From NCBI RefSeq assembly GCF_001042905.1, contig NZ_JYLB01000006.1:434001-498000 (forward strand): a stretch of DNA of 64,000 nt, read 5' to 3'. Below are positions 42,668 to 52,056 of the stretch, piece after piece (within the stretch, counting starts at the first letter, position 1; every line of letters starts with the position of its first letter). Source of the DNA: Pseudomonas lini (GTDB lineage Bacteria; Pseudomonadota; Gammaproteobacteria; Pseudomonadales; Pseudomonadaceae). The translations under genes and the position numbers were made by a program. The notes below the pieces were generated by a model, which was not told where the DNA came from, did not search any database, and was given only the letters and a program-made list of their open reading frames with translations.

Positions 42668-44845
42668 TCAAAGGCCATTGGCAGCCTTGAACTCGCGACG
42701 ACGACGGTGCAGAACCGGCTCGGTGTAGCCGTTCGGCTGTTTGGTGCCTTCTACCACCAGTTCGACCGCCGCCTGGAAGGCGATGTTGCTGTCGAAGTTC
42801 GGTGCCAGCGGACGGTACAGCGGATCGTTGGCGTTCTGACGGTCAACCACCGGCGCCATGCGCTTGAGGCTTTCCATTACCTGATCTTCAGTGACGATGC
42901 CGTGGCGCAGCCAGTTGGCGATGTGCTGGCTGGAAATACGCAGCGTCGCACGGTCTTCCATCAGGCCGACGTCATTGATGTCTGGCACTTTCGAGCAACC
43001 CACGCCCTGGTCGATCCAGCGCACCACGTAACCGAGAATACCTTGGGCGTTGTTGTCCAGTTCGTTCTTGATCTGCTCCGTGGTCCACTCCGGATTGACG
43101 GCCAACGGGATGGTCAGGATGTCGTCAACCGAAGCGCGAGCACGTTTGGCCAGTTCGGCCTGACGGGCGAACACATCGACCTTGTGATAATGCAGCGCGT
43201 GCAACGCGGCGGCGGTCGGCGATGGAACCCAGGCGGTGTTGGCACCGGCCATCGGGTGAGCGATTTTCTGTTCGAGCATCGCTGCCATCAGATCCGGCAT
43301 GGCCCACATGCCTTTACCGATCTGGGCGCGACCTTGCAGGCCGGTGCTCAGGCCGATGTCGACGTTCCAGTTTTCGTAAGCGCTGATCCACTTCTCAGCC
43401 TTCATGTCGGCCTTGCGCACCATCGGGCCGGCTTCCATGGAGGTATGGATTTCATCGCCCGTGCGGTCGAGGAAACCGGTGTTGATGAACACCACGCGCT
43501 CGGCGGCAGCCTTGATGCAGGCCTTGAGGTTGACCGTGGTACGGCGTTCCTCGTCCATGATCCCGACCTTGAGGGTGTTGCGCGGCAAGTCGAGGACGTC
43601 TTCGATGCGACCGAACAGCTCGTTGGTGAACGCAGCTTCTTCCGGGCCGTGCATCTTCGGCTTCACGATATAGACCGAGCCGGTGCGGCTGTTCTTGCGC
43701 GAGCTGTTGCCGTTGAGGCTGTGGATCGCCGCGAGGCAAGTCACCAGGCCATCGAGAATACCTTCCGGTACTTCGTTGCCGTCTTTATCGAGGATCGCGT
43801 CGATGGTCATCAGGTGACCGACGTTGCGCACGAACAACAGCGAGCGACCGTGCAGGCTCAGTTCGCTGCCATCGAGGGCGGTATAGGTGCGGTCGGCGTT
43901 CATGGTGCGGGTAAAGGTCTGACCGCCCTTGGAGACTTCTTCCGACAGATCGCCTTTCATCAGGCCGAGCCAATTGCGGTAGATCACCACTTTGTCATCG
44001 GCATCGACGGCGGCGACCGAATCTTCGCAGTCCATGATGGTGGTCAGCGCAGCTTCCATCAGGATGTCTTTGACACCGGCAGCGTCGGTCTGGCCGACCG
44101 GGGTGCTGGCGTCGACCTGGATTTCGAAGTGCAGGCCGTTGTTCTTCAGCAGGATCGCGGTCGGTGCGGCTGCATCGCCGTGGAAGCCGATCAGTTGGGC
44201 ATCGTCGCGCAGGCCGGTGTTGCTGCCGCCTTTGAGGGCGACGACCAGTTTGCCGTCAGCGATCTTGTAGCCTGTGGAGTCGACGTGGGTGCCAGCAGCC
44301 AGTGGAGCGGCTTCGTCGAGGAAGGCGCGGGCGAAGGCGATGACCTTGTCGCCGCGAACCTTGTTGTAGCCTTTGCCTTTTTCCGCGCCATCCGCCTCGC
44401 TGATGGCGTCGGTGCCGTAGAGCGCGTCATACAGCGAACCCCAGCGGGCATTCGAGGCATTGAGCGCAAAGCGCGCGTTCATCACCGGCACCACCAGCTG
44501 TGGACCGGCCATGCGGGCGATTTCATCATCGACGTTTTGTGTCGTTGCCTGGAAATCAGCCGCTTCTGGCAGCAGATAACCGATATCTTGCAGGAAGGCT
44601 TTATAGGCCACCGCATCGTGCGCAACACCTGCACGAGCCTGGTGCCAGGCATCGATACGTGCCTGGAAATCATCGCGTTTGGCGAGTAGGGCTTTGTTCT
44701 TCGGCGCCAGGTCATGGATGACCTTGTCGGCACCGGCCCAGAACGTGTCGGCGGTGAGGCCGGTACCGGGAATGGCTTCGTTGTTCACGAAGTCGAACAG
44801 GACTTTGGCGACCTGCAGGCCACCGACTTGAACGTGTTCAGTCAT
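42668..44845 (-). CDS. glcB: Malate synthase G
   Basis: 725 residues, the exact size class of the G isoform. It begins MTEHVQVGGLQVAKVLFDF and holds the long GlcB-specific beta insert; catalytic regions are DCEDSVAAVDADDK (about 273-286) and RTGDEIHTSMEAGPM. It condenses glyoxylate and acetyl-CoA to malate. Here it would allow use of glyoxylate, including any derived from glycine. GTGAGGCAAGCA precedes the ATG. Confidence 0.95.
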   Translation of the reverse strand: MTEHVQVGGLQVAKVLFDFVNNEAIPGTGLTADTFWAGADKVIHDLAPKNKALLAKRDDFQARIDAWHQARAGVAHDAVAYKAFLQDIGYLLPEAADFQATTQNVDDEIARMAGPQLVVPVMNARFALNASNARWGSLYDALYGTDAISEADGAEKGKGYNKVRGDKVIAFARAFLDEAAPLAAGTHVDSTGYKIADGKLVVALKGGSNTGLRDDAQLIGFHGDAAAPTAILLKNNGLHFEIQVDASTPVGQTDAAGVKDILMEAALTTIMDCEDSVAAVDADDKVVIYRNWLGLMKGDLSEEVSKGGQTFTRTMNADRTYTALDGSELSLHGRSLLFVRNVGHLMTIDAILDKDGNEVPEGILDGLVTCLAAIHSLNGNSSRKNSRTGSVYIVKPKMHGPEEAAFTNELFGRIEDVLDLPRNTLKVGIMDEERRTTVNLKACIKAAAERVVFINTGFLDRTGDEIHTSMEAGPMVRKADMKAEKWISAYENWNVDIGLSTGLQGRAQIGKGMWAMPDLMAAMLEQKIAHPMAGANTAWVPSPTAAALHALHYHKVDVFARQAELAKRARASVDDILTIPLAVNPEWTTEQIKNELDNNAQGILGYVVRWIDQGVGCSKVPDINDVGLMEDRATLRISSQHIANWLRHGIVTEDQVMESLKRMAPVVDRQNANDPLYRPLAPNFDSNIAFQAAVELVVEGTKQPNGYTEPVLHRRRREFKAANGL

Positions 44846-45246
44846 TGCTTGCCTCACTCTGCTCAGCTATTTCGCTTTTCAGCTCTTCAATTTAACAATG
44901 AAGCCTCTGGCCATTTAAACCACAAACCCATCTACCAGTACATGCCATTGCTGGCGGCTGGGTTCGATCCGATCAACGGCTTTGCGGCCTTGCTGACAGG
45001 GCTTTCAGGGGTTGTGACGGCACCTGCGGCAGACATCGATCCAGCGTTATGTAGTGCGCGCTGCGGCATACTACATGATGAATTGCGGTTGTGAAAATTA
45101 GACTAATTACGTCGTTCTGCGACCCCATGACGCATTGCGGTCATGTCGGGGAACGGGATGTTCTCAAAAAACTATTGGATTGTTCCAGTTAAATATAAAA
45201 ACTTGTACACGATTTATGATTTGGCAGGATTGTTGGTGGTGCCTCA
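44846..45246. other. Unexplained 400-base intergenic stretch upstream of glcB
   Basis: It must hold the glcB promoter on the minus strand. The left part (about 44930-45095) is coding-like in composition but has no convincing gene; the right part is AT-rich (AAATATAAAAACTTGTACAC near 45190). No RNA gene or repeat is recognised before the REP at 45247. Confidence 0.4.
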
Positions 45247-45335
45247 TTCGCGGGCAAGCCTCGCTCCTACAGGTCCGCGTCGTTCATGCCAATGCGGTAC
45301 ACGCCGACCCTGTAGGAGCGAGGCTTGCCCGCGAA
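45247..45335. repeat. REP hairpin pair, GTAGGAGCGAGGCTTGCCCG family
   Basis: Two inverted arms about 40 bases apart, upstream of gcvR. Confidence 0.9.
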
Positions 45336-45417
45336 GATGTCAGCCGATTCAGCGCAAGATCAACCCTTGCCTATACTTGTTTTTCTATAACAAAAGTCAT
45401 GACCAGAGGGCTGCGCC

Positions 45418-45936
45418 ATGGACCATCTCGTACTCACTGTAATTGCTCCAGACAAGCCCGGGCAGGTCGAGCGCATTGCTCAATGCATTGCCGAGCACGG
45501 CGGTAACTGGCTGGAGAGCCGCATGTCGCGCATGGCCGGACAGTTCGCGGGGATTCTTCGGGTGGGTGTGCCGGCTGAGGCCTACGACGAACTGGTAGAC
45601 GCCCTACAGGGATTGTCGACGCAAGGGATTCGCGTGCTGATTGCCGAAAGCGGCATCGAACAATCCTGCACCTGGAAGCCGATTGCCATGGAACTGGTGG
45701 GTAATGATCGTCCGGGCATTGTGCGAGACATTACGCGTCTGCTGAGTGAGCAGGGCGTGAACCTGGAGCAGTTGGTGACCGAAGTTCGACCGGCGCCGAT
45801 GAGCAGCGAGCCGCTGTTCCATGCCGAGGCGATTCTTGCGGTGCCACTGACATTGTCGCTGGAGGTGCTGCAGTCGCGCCTGGAAACCCTGGCGGACGAT
45901 CTGATGGTCGAATTGGTGCTGCGCAGCGAACCTTGA
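45418..45936 (+). CDS. gcvR: Glycine cleavage system transcriptional repressor-type ACT protein
   Basis: 172 residues. Two ACT domains fill the protein: LVLTVIAPDKPGQVERIAQCIAEHGGNWLESRMSR at the start and AMELVGNDRPGIVRDITRLL in the middle. This is the GcvR layout. In E. coli GcvR binds GcvA and glycine to repress the glycine cleavage genes. A role in sensing glycine here fits the betaine cluster but is inferred. Confidence 0.82.
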   Translation: MDHLVLTVIAPDKPGQVERIAQCIAEHGGNWLESRMSRMAGQFAGILRVGVPAEAYDELVDALQGLSTQGIRVLIAESGIEQSCTWKPIAMELVGNDRPGIVRDITRLLSEQGVNLEQLVTEVRPAPMSSEPLFHAEAILAVPLTLSLEVLQSRLETLADDLMVELVLRSEP

Positions 45937-45941
45937 AAAGG

Positions 45942-46090
45942 TTATCCAAGTTATACGTGCACCTGCCTGTGGATAACCTGTAGAGACACCTCGCCAGCCC
46001 ACGTCGGCCGTGGCTCTTCAGGATCTGATCAAAAAACCAGCAGTTTCAGTGACTTGCGCACAAACGCCGGGGATCACGCTGTGGATAACC
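45942..46090. repeat. Second copy of the DnaA-box repeat
   Basis: Between convergent gcvR and rarD. Perfect TGTGGATAA boxes occur at 45968-45976 and 46080-46088. After the first comes CCGTGGC at about 46008 and CTGATCAAAAAA at about 46025, the same order and spacing as unit 3 of the 3089-3730 array. A weak TTATCCA stands at 45942 and TTATCCACG in the rarD end near 46170. Confidence 0.75.
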
Positions 46091-46151
46091 TTGGGAAGGA
46101 TGGATGCAGGCCACGGGAGACGTGGCCTGTAGAGATTTGTACGTTTTCTGA

Positions 46152-47039
46152 TCAGCTGCGGCGGCGCAGACTTATCCACGCGTCAACGCTGTAAACCGCC
46201 AGACCGGCCCAGATAAAGATGAACGCCACCAGCGTGCTGGACGATAAGTGCTCGCCAAACAGCAGAACGGCTTGCAACAACACCAGCGTCGGCGCCAGGT
46301 ACTGGAGAAATCCGAGGGTGGTGTAAGGCAAGTGCCGTGCGGCGGCGTTGAAACACACCAGCGGCACCAGCGTCACCGGACCTGCAGCCACCAGCCACCA
46401 GGCTTCAGAGGTGGTCCAGAATTCGGCTTGCGCGCTGCTCGCCGTCGGATTGAACAGCAACCAGGCGACGGCAATCGGCACCAGCATCCAGGTTTCCACC
46501 ACCAGCCCCGGCAGCGCCTTGACCGGTGCCTGCTTGCGGATCAGTCCGTAGAAGCCGAAGGTCAATGCGAGTACCAGCGACACCCACGGCAGGCTGCCGA
46601 CTTGCCACACTTGCTGCGCAACACCGACCGCCGCCAGGCCAACCGCCAGCCATTGCATGCGCCGCAGCCGTTCGCCGAGGATCAGCATCCCCAACAGCAC
46701 GTTTACCAGCGGGTTGATGTAGTAACCGAGGCTGGCTTCGAGCATGCGCCCGTTGTTCACCGACCAGACGTAGGTCAGCCAGTTGGCGGCGATCAACGTG
46801 CCGCTCAGGGCCAGGATTGCCAGTCGCCGCGGATTTTCACGCAGCTCGCGCCACCAGCCGGGATGCTTCCAGACGAGCAGCAGCAAAGCACCAAACAGCG
46901 CGGACCACAGCACTCGGTGGATGATGATCTCCACGGCGGGCACGTTGGCGATGGCTTTGAAGTAGAGCGGGAACAGTCCCCAGATGATGTAGGCACTCAG
47001 GCCCAGAATGTACCCGCGACGCGGGTTGGCGGCTTGCAT
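46152..47039 (-). CDS. rarD: EamA-type transporter RarD
   Basis: 295 residues with ten predicted hydrophobic segments and two EamA halves. The N-terminal GYILGLSAYIIWGLFPLYFKAI and VPAVEIIIHRVLWS segments are the RarD signature. It is an inner-membrane drug/metabolite-type transporter; its substrate is uncertain. Confidence 0.9.
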   Translation of the reverse strand: MQAANPRRGYILGLSAYIIWGLFPLYFKAIANVPAVEIIIHRVLWSALFGALLLLVWKHPGWWRELRENPRRLAILALSGTLIAANWLTYVWSVNNGRMLEASLGYYINPLVNVLLGMLILGERLRRMQWLAVGLAAVGVAQQVWQVGSLPWVSLVLALTFGFYGLIRKQAPVKALPGLVVETWMLVPIAVAWLLFNPTASSAQAEFWTTSEAWWLVAAGPVTLVPLVCFNAAARHLPYTTLGFLQYLAPTLVLLQAVLLFGEHLSSSTLVAFIFIWAGLAVYSVDAWISLRRRS

Positions 47040-47109
47040 GAGAATCCTTGCTTAGGCAGCTAACAAAGAGGGGATTGTAAGGAGATTTGTCGGGATATGT
47101 CGCGGACCT

Positions 47110-47200
47110 TGTGGGAGCGGGCTTGCTCGCGAAAGCGGTCATTCAGTCAGCATCTCTGTTGAATGTGAAACCGTATTCGCGAGCAAGCCCGCTCCCACAT
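47110..47200. repeat. REP hairpin pair, GTGGGAGCGGGCTTGCTCGC family
   Basis: Two inverted arms between srkA (3' side) and rarD (5' side). Confidence 0.9.
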
Positions 47201-47213
47201 TGGATTGTGTTCG

Positions 47214-48188
47214 TCAGAACAACTTCAGTGGTTCTTCATTGAGAGCGGCGAGTTGCTCACGCAGCGCCAATACCTGATCGCCCCAATAGCGCTCGGTGCC
47301 GAACCACGGAAAGCTGCGAGGGAAGGCCGGGTCGTCCCAGCGACGGGCGAGCCAGGCGCTGTAGTGCATCAGGCGCAAGGCGCGCAGCGGTTCGATCAAC
47401 GCCAGTTCCCGCGGATCGAAGTCGTGGAATTCGTTGTAGCCGTCCATCAGTTCCGATAACTGCCCCAGACATTCCTGACGATCACCCGCCAGCATCATCC
47501 AGATATCCTGCACCGCCGGGCCCATGCGGCAGTCGTCGAGGTCGACGATATGGAACATCTCGTCGCGGCACATCATGTTGCCGGGGTGGCAATCGCCGTG
47601 CATGCGGATGTTCTGGTGCGGCGTGGCCTTGTAGACCTCTTCGACACGCTTGAGCAGGTCGCGCGCAACGGACTTGTAGGCCGGCAGCAAACTTTTGGGT
47701 ACGAAATTGCCTTCGAGCAATGTCGTCAGCGAGTCCTGACCAAAGTTCTTTACCCCCAGCGCTTCACGGTGTTCGAACGGTTTTGTAGTGCCGACCGCAT
47801 GCAGACGACCCAGCAGTTGGCCCAGGCGATACAGCTGATCGAGATTGCCCGGCTCCGGCGCACGTCCGCCACGGCGGGGGAACAGGGTGAAACGGAAGCC
47901 GTTGTGTTCGTGCAGGCTGGCACCGTTGTGGATCATCGGCGCGACCACCGGCACGTCGCACTCGGCGAGTTCGAAGGTGAATTGGTGTTCTTCGAGAATC
48001 GCTTCGTTGGTCCAGCGCTGCGGGCGGTAGAACTTGGCGATCAGCGGCTCGGAGTCTTCGATGCCGACTTGATAGACACGGTTCTCGTAGCTGTTGAGCG
48101 CCAGAATGCGTGCGTCGCTGAGAAAGCCGATGCTTTCGACGGCATCGAGCACGAGGTCTGGGGTGAGCGTTGCAAACGGGTGGGCCAT
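47214..48188 (-). CDS. srkA: Stress response serine/threonine kinase SrkA (YihE)
   Basis: 324 residues. It has the aminoglycoside-phosphotransferase-like kinase fold: the catalytic loop HGDCHPGN (D199, N204) and the metal-binding D216 in IVDLDDC. The family protects cells against envelope and oxidative stress. The start at 48188 (MAHPFATLTPD) fits relatives; an upstream in-frame start lies in a REP and was rejected. Confidence 0.88.
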   Translation of the reverse strand: MAHPFATLTPDLVLDAVESIGFLSDARILALNSYENRVYQVGIEDSEPLIAKFYRPQRWTNEAILEEHQFTFELAECDVPVVAPMIHNGASLHEHNGFRFTLFPRRGGRAPEPGNLDQLYRLGQLLGRLHAVGTTKPFEHREALGVKNFGQDSLTTLLEGNFVPKSLLPAYKSVARDLLKRVEEVYKATPHQNIRMHGDCHPGNMMCRDEMFHIVDLDDCRMGPAVQDIWMMLAGDRQECLGQLSELMDGYNEFHDFDPRELALIEPLRALRLMHYSAWLARRWDDPAFPRSFPWFGTERYWGDQVLALREQLAALNEEPLKLF

Positions 48189-48293
48189 GCTGACTCCTGC
48201 GCGCAGCAGGCTGCCGCGTCGGGCCAAACATGGTAGCGCAGACGGGGCTTCTTTAGGGGGTGGGGTTGAGATGAGTGTTGTTTGGGATGACGC

Positions 48294-48389
48294 CTTCGCG
48301 AGCAAGCCCGCTCCCACAGGGGATCGTTGCTGTACACACTATCTGTGACACAAAGAAGATCACCTGTGGGAGCGGGCTTGCTCGCGAAG
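48294..48389. repeat. REP hairpin pair, GTGGGAGCGGGCTTGCTCGC family
   Basis: Two inverted arms between the phoX-type gene and srkA, both on the minus strand. Confidence 0.9.
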
Positions 48390-48397
48390 AGGCCCTG

Positions 48398-50299
48398 TCA
48401 GGCGCCGACGATCCCGCCATCCTCGCGGGTAATCGCCATCACCGAAGACCGCGGCTTGCCGTTGGGCAGGTGCTCAGGGAACGTCGACCCACCGTTTTCC
48501 CCCGGATGCTGAATCCCGACAAACAAGGTTTTCTGATCCGGCGAGAAGCTGATCCCCGTCACCTCGCAGCCAACCGGGCCGACCATGAAGCGGCGGATCT
48601 CGCCCGTCACGGGGTCGGCACAGAGCATCTGGTTATTACCCATGCCCGCGAAGTCACCGGCGTTGCTCGAATCGCCATCCGTGAGAATCCACAGGCGCCC
48701 GTCCTTGTCGAAGCCCAGGCCATCCGGACTGTTGAACATGTTCTGCGGGGTGATGTTCGACGAACCGCCCTTCGGCGTACCGGCGTGGACGCCCGGGTTG
48801 CCGGCAACCACAAACAGGTCCCAGGCAAAGTTTTTCGAACCGTGATCGTCGCGGTCGGTGCGCCAGCGCAGAATCTGCCCGTAGACGTTTTTCTCGCGCG
48901 GGTTCGGGCCGCCCACCGGTTGGCCTTCTTCACCGCGTTTGGCGTTGTTGGTCAGGGTGCAATAAACCTGGCCATCCTTGGGGCTGACGACGATCCATTC
49001 CGGACGGTCCATGCGCGTGGCGTTTACAACGCTGGCGGCGAGGCGTGCATGAATCAGCACTTCGGCCTGATCGGCAAAACCGCTGCTGGCATCGATGCCA
49101 TTCTTGCCATGGGTCAGTTCGATCCACTGGCCCTGGCCTTTCGGGTGATCGGGGTTGCCGTCGCCCGCGTCGAAACGCGCTACGTACAAGGTGCCGTGAT
49201 CCAGCAGGTCGCGGTTGGCTTTGGGATTTCTGTGGTTGATCTTGTCGCGACTGACGAATTTATAGATGAACTCGCCACGTTCGTCGTCGCCCATGTACAC
49301 CACGGCGCGACCGTCATTGGTTTCGGCCAGGGCGGCGTTTTCATGTTTGAAACGGCCCAGCGCGGTGCGTTTGACCGGCGTCGATTGCGGATCGAACGGG
49401 TCGATTTCCACCACCCAGCCATGACGATTGAGTTCGTTGGGGTTTTTCGCCAGGTCGAAGCGCGGGTCGTGTTGATGCCAGTTGATGTCTTTGCTGGCTG
49501 CCACGGCGCCGTAGCGTTTCTGCGCGGCGTCGAACTTCTGCTCGGCATTGCTGCTGCCGAAACAGTCGGTGAAGTTCTCTTCGCAGGTCAGATAAGTGCC
49601 CCACGGCGTTTTGCCATTGGCACAGTTCTGGAAGGTGCCGAGGACTTTCTTGCCGTGTTTGTCGGCGCTGGTTTTCATCAGTTCGTGACCGGCCGCCGGA
49701 CCGCTCAGGCGGATCGGCGCGTTACCGTGAATGCGGCGGTTGTAGCGCGAGCCCTGGACGAATTGCCACTGACCGTTCTTGCGCTGCACCTCGATCACCG
49801 ACACGCCTTCGCAGGCCAAGGCCTTGCGCACATCTGTAGCCGATTGCGGCATGCCGCCGTGGGGGTAGAGGTAGCGGTAGTTGGTGTATTCGTTGTTGAT
49901 CGCCATCAGCGCCCGGTCTTTATCACCGGGAAATTCGAACAGGCTCATGCCGTCGTTGTTGTCGCCGAACTGGACTTCCTGCGCCTGGGCCGTGCCGTTG
50001 CCGCTCGGGTCGAACGCCGGACCATTCTTTTGCAATGGCTGACCCCAGCTGATCAGCACCGAGGATTTGTAGCCCGGCGGCAGGGTGATGGCGTCGGTCG
50101 TGGCGGCGGCGATGCTGTCGAAACCCAACAGTTTGCTGGAGCCGGCGCTGACGCTGGCGGCCAGCACACTGCGACTCAGCAAATTGCCACCGAGAAACAT
50201 CGCTGCACCGCAGAGGGCGCCAGCGCTGATGAAGCCACGACGGCTGAGACCAACCATCTTTTCGAGGTCAGTGGGTTGGTTGTCTTCTAATAGGCTCAC
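48398..50299 (-). CDS. PhoX family alkaline phosphatase, Tat-exported
   Basis: 633 residues. A GTG start with AGGGAG seven bases before it gives VSLLEDNQPTDLEKMVGLSRR; a longer GTG frame begins ten codons earlier. The twin-arginine motif SRRGFIS is at 19-25 followed by a hydrophobic stretch. The DUF839/PhoX body has YLTCEENFTDCFG (about 230) and NMFNSPDGLGFDKDGRLWI late on. PhoX enzymes use Ca2+ and Fe3+ and act on phosphomonoesters in the periplasm. No Pho box was found in the short upstream gap. Confidence 0.88.
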   Translation of the reverse strand: MSLLEDNQPTDLEKMVGLSRRGFISAGALCGAAMFLGGNLLSRSVLAASVSAGSSKLLGFDSIAAATTDAITLPPGYKSSVLISWGQPLQKNGPAFDPSGNGTAQAQEVQFGDNNDGMSLFEFPGDKDRALMAINNEYTNYRYLYPHGGMPQSATDVRKALACEGVSVIEVQRKNGQWQFVQGSRYNRRIHGNAPIRLSGPAAGHELMKTSADKHGKKVLGTFQNCANGKTPWGTYLTCEENFTDCFGSSNAEQKFDAAQKRYGAVAASKDINWHQHDPRFDLAKNPNELNRHGWVVEIDPFDPQSTPVKRTALGRFKHENAALAETNDGRAVVYMGDDERGEFIYKFVSRDKINHRNPKANRDLLDHGTLYVARFDAGDGNPDHPKGQGQWIELTHGKNGIDASSGFADQAEVLIHARLAASVVNATRMDRPEWIVVSPKDGQVYCTLTNNAKRGEEGQPVGGPNPREKNVYGQILRWRTDRDDHGSKNFAWDLFVVAGNPGVHAGTPKGGSSNITPQNMFNSPDGLGFDKDGRLWILTDGDSSNAGDFAGMGNNQMLCADPVTGEIRRFMVGPVGCEVTGISFSPDQKTLFVGIQHPGENGGSTFPEHLPNGKPRSSVMAITREDGGIVGA

Positions 50300-50397
50300 A
50301 TCAGGCTCCCTGCGGGTTTTTGCAGTCACCTTAATGGTGGTCGATGAAGGTTATGTTGCAGCCGATTGATTTTTTGCAGGGTTGCGTAGCGTCTGGT

Positions 50398-51162
50398 CTA
50401 GAGCGGAGTGCCCAGCAGGATGTTGGACGGTGCGAATTGCACCAGCACCGGTTTATCAACGGCAAGTTCGAGGGTTTTCAGGTGCAGCGGCTCGGCCAGG
50501 GCGCAGAGTGTCTGGCCATTGGGCAGGCCGATGCGCACTTCGCTGGGGCCGTCTTCGGCGTCGAGGATTTCTTCGATCGTGCCCTTCAGGCAATTGTTGC
50601 CGGACGCCCCGGCTTGATCGATGCCCAGCAATTCCAGCCAGCCGGCCTTGATCAGGGCCACCACTTCGGTGCCGGTTTGCAGTTCCAGGCGCAGAGTGCT
50701 GTCGTGAGTGATCTGCGCATCGATACGCAAGCCTTCGGCCAGTTCAAGTCGGATGCGGTCGTTGCGCCCTTGTGCGTCGATCGCCACGACCTTGCCGTGC
50801 AGTTGGTTGCGCGCGCTGGTTCTGAGCATCAGCCGACCGAGCAGGTCCAGGTCACTGGCCTCTTCGGCGGCTTCCAGCACCTGAGTCTGCAAGGCTTGCA
50901 GCTTTTGATACAGGCGCAACACGCGCTCACCTTCGCTGGACAGTTTGGCGCCGCCACCGCCCTTGCCGCCGACGCTACGCTCCACCAGTGGTTTCTGCGC
51001 GAGGTTGTTCAGCTCGTCGATGGCATCCCACGCCGCTTTGTAACTCAGGCCCGCGCTTTTCGCTGCGCGGGTGATGGAGCCTTGTTCGGCGATGTGTTGC
51101 AGCAACGCGATGCGCTGCGGACGACGGACAATGTGCTGGGACAACAACGTAGGCAAGGACAT
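50398..51162 (-). CDS. modE: ModE-type molybdate-responsive regulator
   Basis: 254 residues. An N-terminal LysR-like winged helix (about 15-80; GSITRAAKSAGLSYKAAWDAIDELN, then GGKGGGGAKLS) is followed by two TOBE/MOP domains (about 122-190 and 195-254). ModE senses molybdate and controls its uptake. No modABC genes are in the window, so its targets are elsewhere. The symbol rests on architecture alone. Confidence 0.8.
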   Translation of the reverse strand: MSLPTLLSQHIVRRPQRIALLQHIAEQGSITRAAKSAGLSYKAAWDAIDELNNLAQKPLVERSVGGKGGGGAKLSSEGERVLRLYQKLQALQTQVLEAAEEASDLDLLGRLMLRTSARNQLHGKVVAIDAQGRNDRIRLELAEGLRIDAQITHDSTLRLELQTGTEVVALIKAGWLELLGIDQAGASGNNCLKGTIEEILDAEDGPSEVRIGLPNGQTLCALAEPLHLKTLELAVDKPVLVQFAPSNILLGTPL

Positions 51163-51225
51163 GGCGAGACGCTTTGGGTTGTGACGATAGTGAGGACGTT
51201 GGCGGCTCGGCGCACGGGAGTCAAG

Positions 51226-51966
51226 TCAGGCTCCATCGCCAGGTTTTGGGGTGCGGGCCAGGCAGTAGACATCGACTCGCGCGGCGCCCGCCTCCATCAA
51301 CAAGCGAGCCAGGGCCTGGGCGGTGGCGCCGGTGGTCAGCACGTCGTCGACCAATGCGAAGTGGCGCCCCTTGATCGAGGCCGTGGGCGCCAAGGCAAAA
51401 GCGTGGCGCAGGTTCTTTTTACGGGCGTCGGCATTCAGCTCTTGTTGCGCGCTGGTGTCCTGGATTCTCAGCAACAGGGTTTCATCACAAGGTATATCGA
51501 AGCTGACGCTGAGCCAACGGGCGAGCATCGCCGCCTGGTTGAAACCGCGCTGACGCAGCCGTTTGGAGGCCAGCGGCACCGGGATCAGCGCATCGGGCCG
51601 ATCCAGGTCCTCATCGAAGCGATGTTGCAGGAACTTACCGAGAAGTTCGGCGAGCAGGCGGCCAAACGGCCACTTTGCGCTGTGCTTGAAGCGGGTGATC
51701 AAACTGTCGACCGGGAAGCTGTAAGTCCAGGGCGCTGCGACTCGCTCAAAGGCCGGCGGTTGTTTCAGGCATTGGCCGCACGTCAGGCCCGTGGCGGGCA
51801 AGGGCAGGGCGCAGGTTTGGCAGTGCTCGCCCAGCCAGGGCAGCTCGGTTTCGCAGGCCATGCAGATTGGCGTGGTGTCGTCCGCGACTTCTGAACAGAG
51901 TAAACAGGTTTGCTTGTTTTTTAACCAGATGTAAACCGGCCCTTCGTATCGTGGTTGACAGCGCAT
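51226..51966 (-). CDS. comF: ComF family phosphoribosyltransferase-like protein
   Basis: 246 residues. An N-terminal zinc-finger-like set (C21-C24, C35-C38) is followed by a type I phosphoribosyltransferase domain with the PRPP loop ALVDDVLTTGATAQ (about 209-222). Relatives take part in DNA uptake or an unknown nucleotide reaction. AAGGAAGAG precedes the ATG, which lies 90 bases from bioB in the divergent gap. Confidence 0.88.
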   Translation of the reverse strand: MRCQPRYEGPVYIWLKNKQTCLLCSEVADDTTPICMACETELPWLGEHCQTCALPLPATGLTCGQCLKQPPAFERVAAPWTYSFPVDSLITRFKHSAKWPFGRLLAELLGKFLQHRFDEDLDRPDALIPVPLASKRLRQRGFNQAAMLARWLSVSFDIPCDETLLLRIQDTSAQQELNADARKKNLRHAFALAPTASIKGRHFALVDDVLTTGATAQALARLLMEAGAARVDVYCLARTPKPGDGA

Positions 51967-51982
51967 CGCTCTTCCTTAAATA
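51955..51982 (+). promoter_or_regulatory. Possible bioB promoter
   Basis: TTGACA at 51955-51960 and a loose -10 (TTAAAT or TAAATA) 15-16 bases later. It overlaps the 5' end of the divergent comF gene. The -10 match is weak. Confidence 0.35.
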
Positions 51983-52056
51983 TGCCGAACATCCGTGTCG
52001 CGTCTGTGGGTATTCCATTCCCCAGCCGCTTGCCAAGCATAAACAAGGAAACGCCC

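Noticed and set aside
44961..44970. GGTTCGATCC, a T-arm-like motif suggesting a tRNA
   Set aside because: The flanks do not form the 5-base T stem, and no anticodon arm or acceptor stem can be built.
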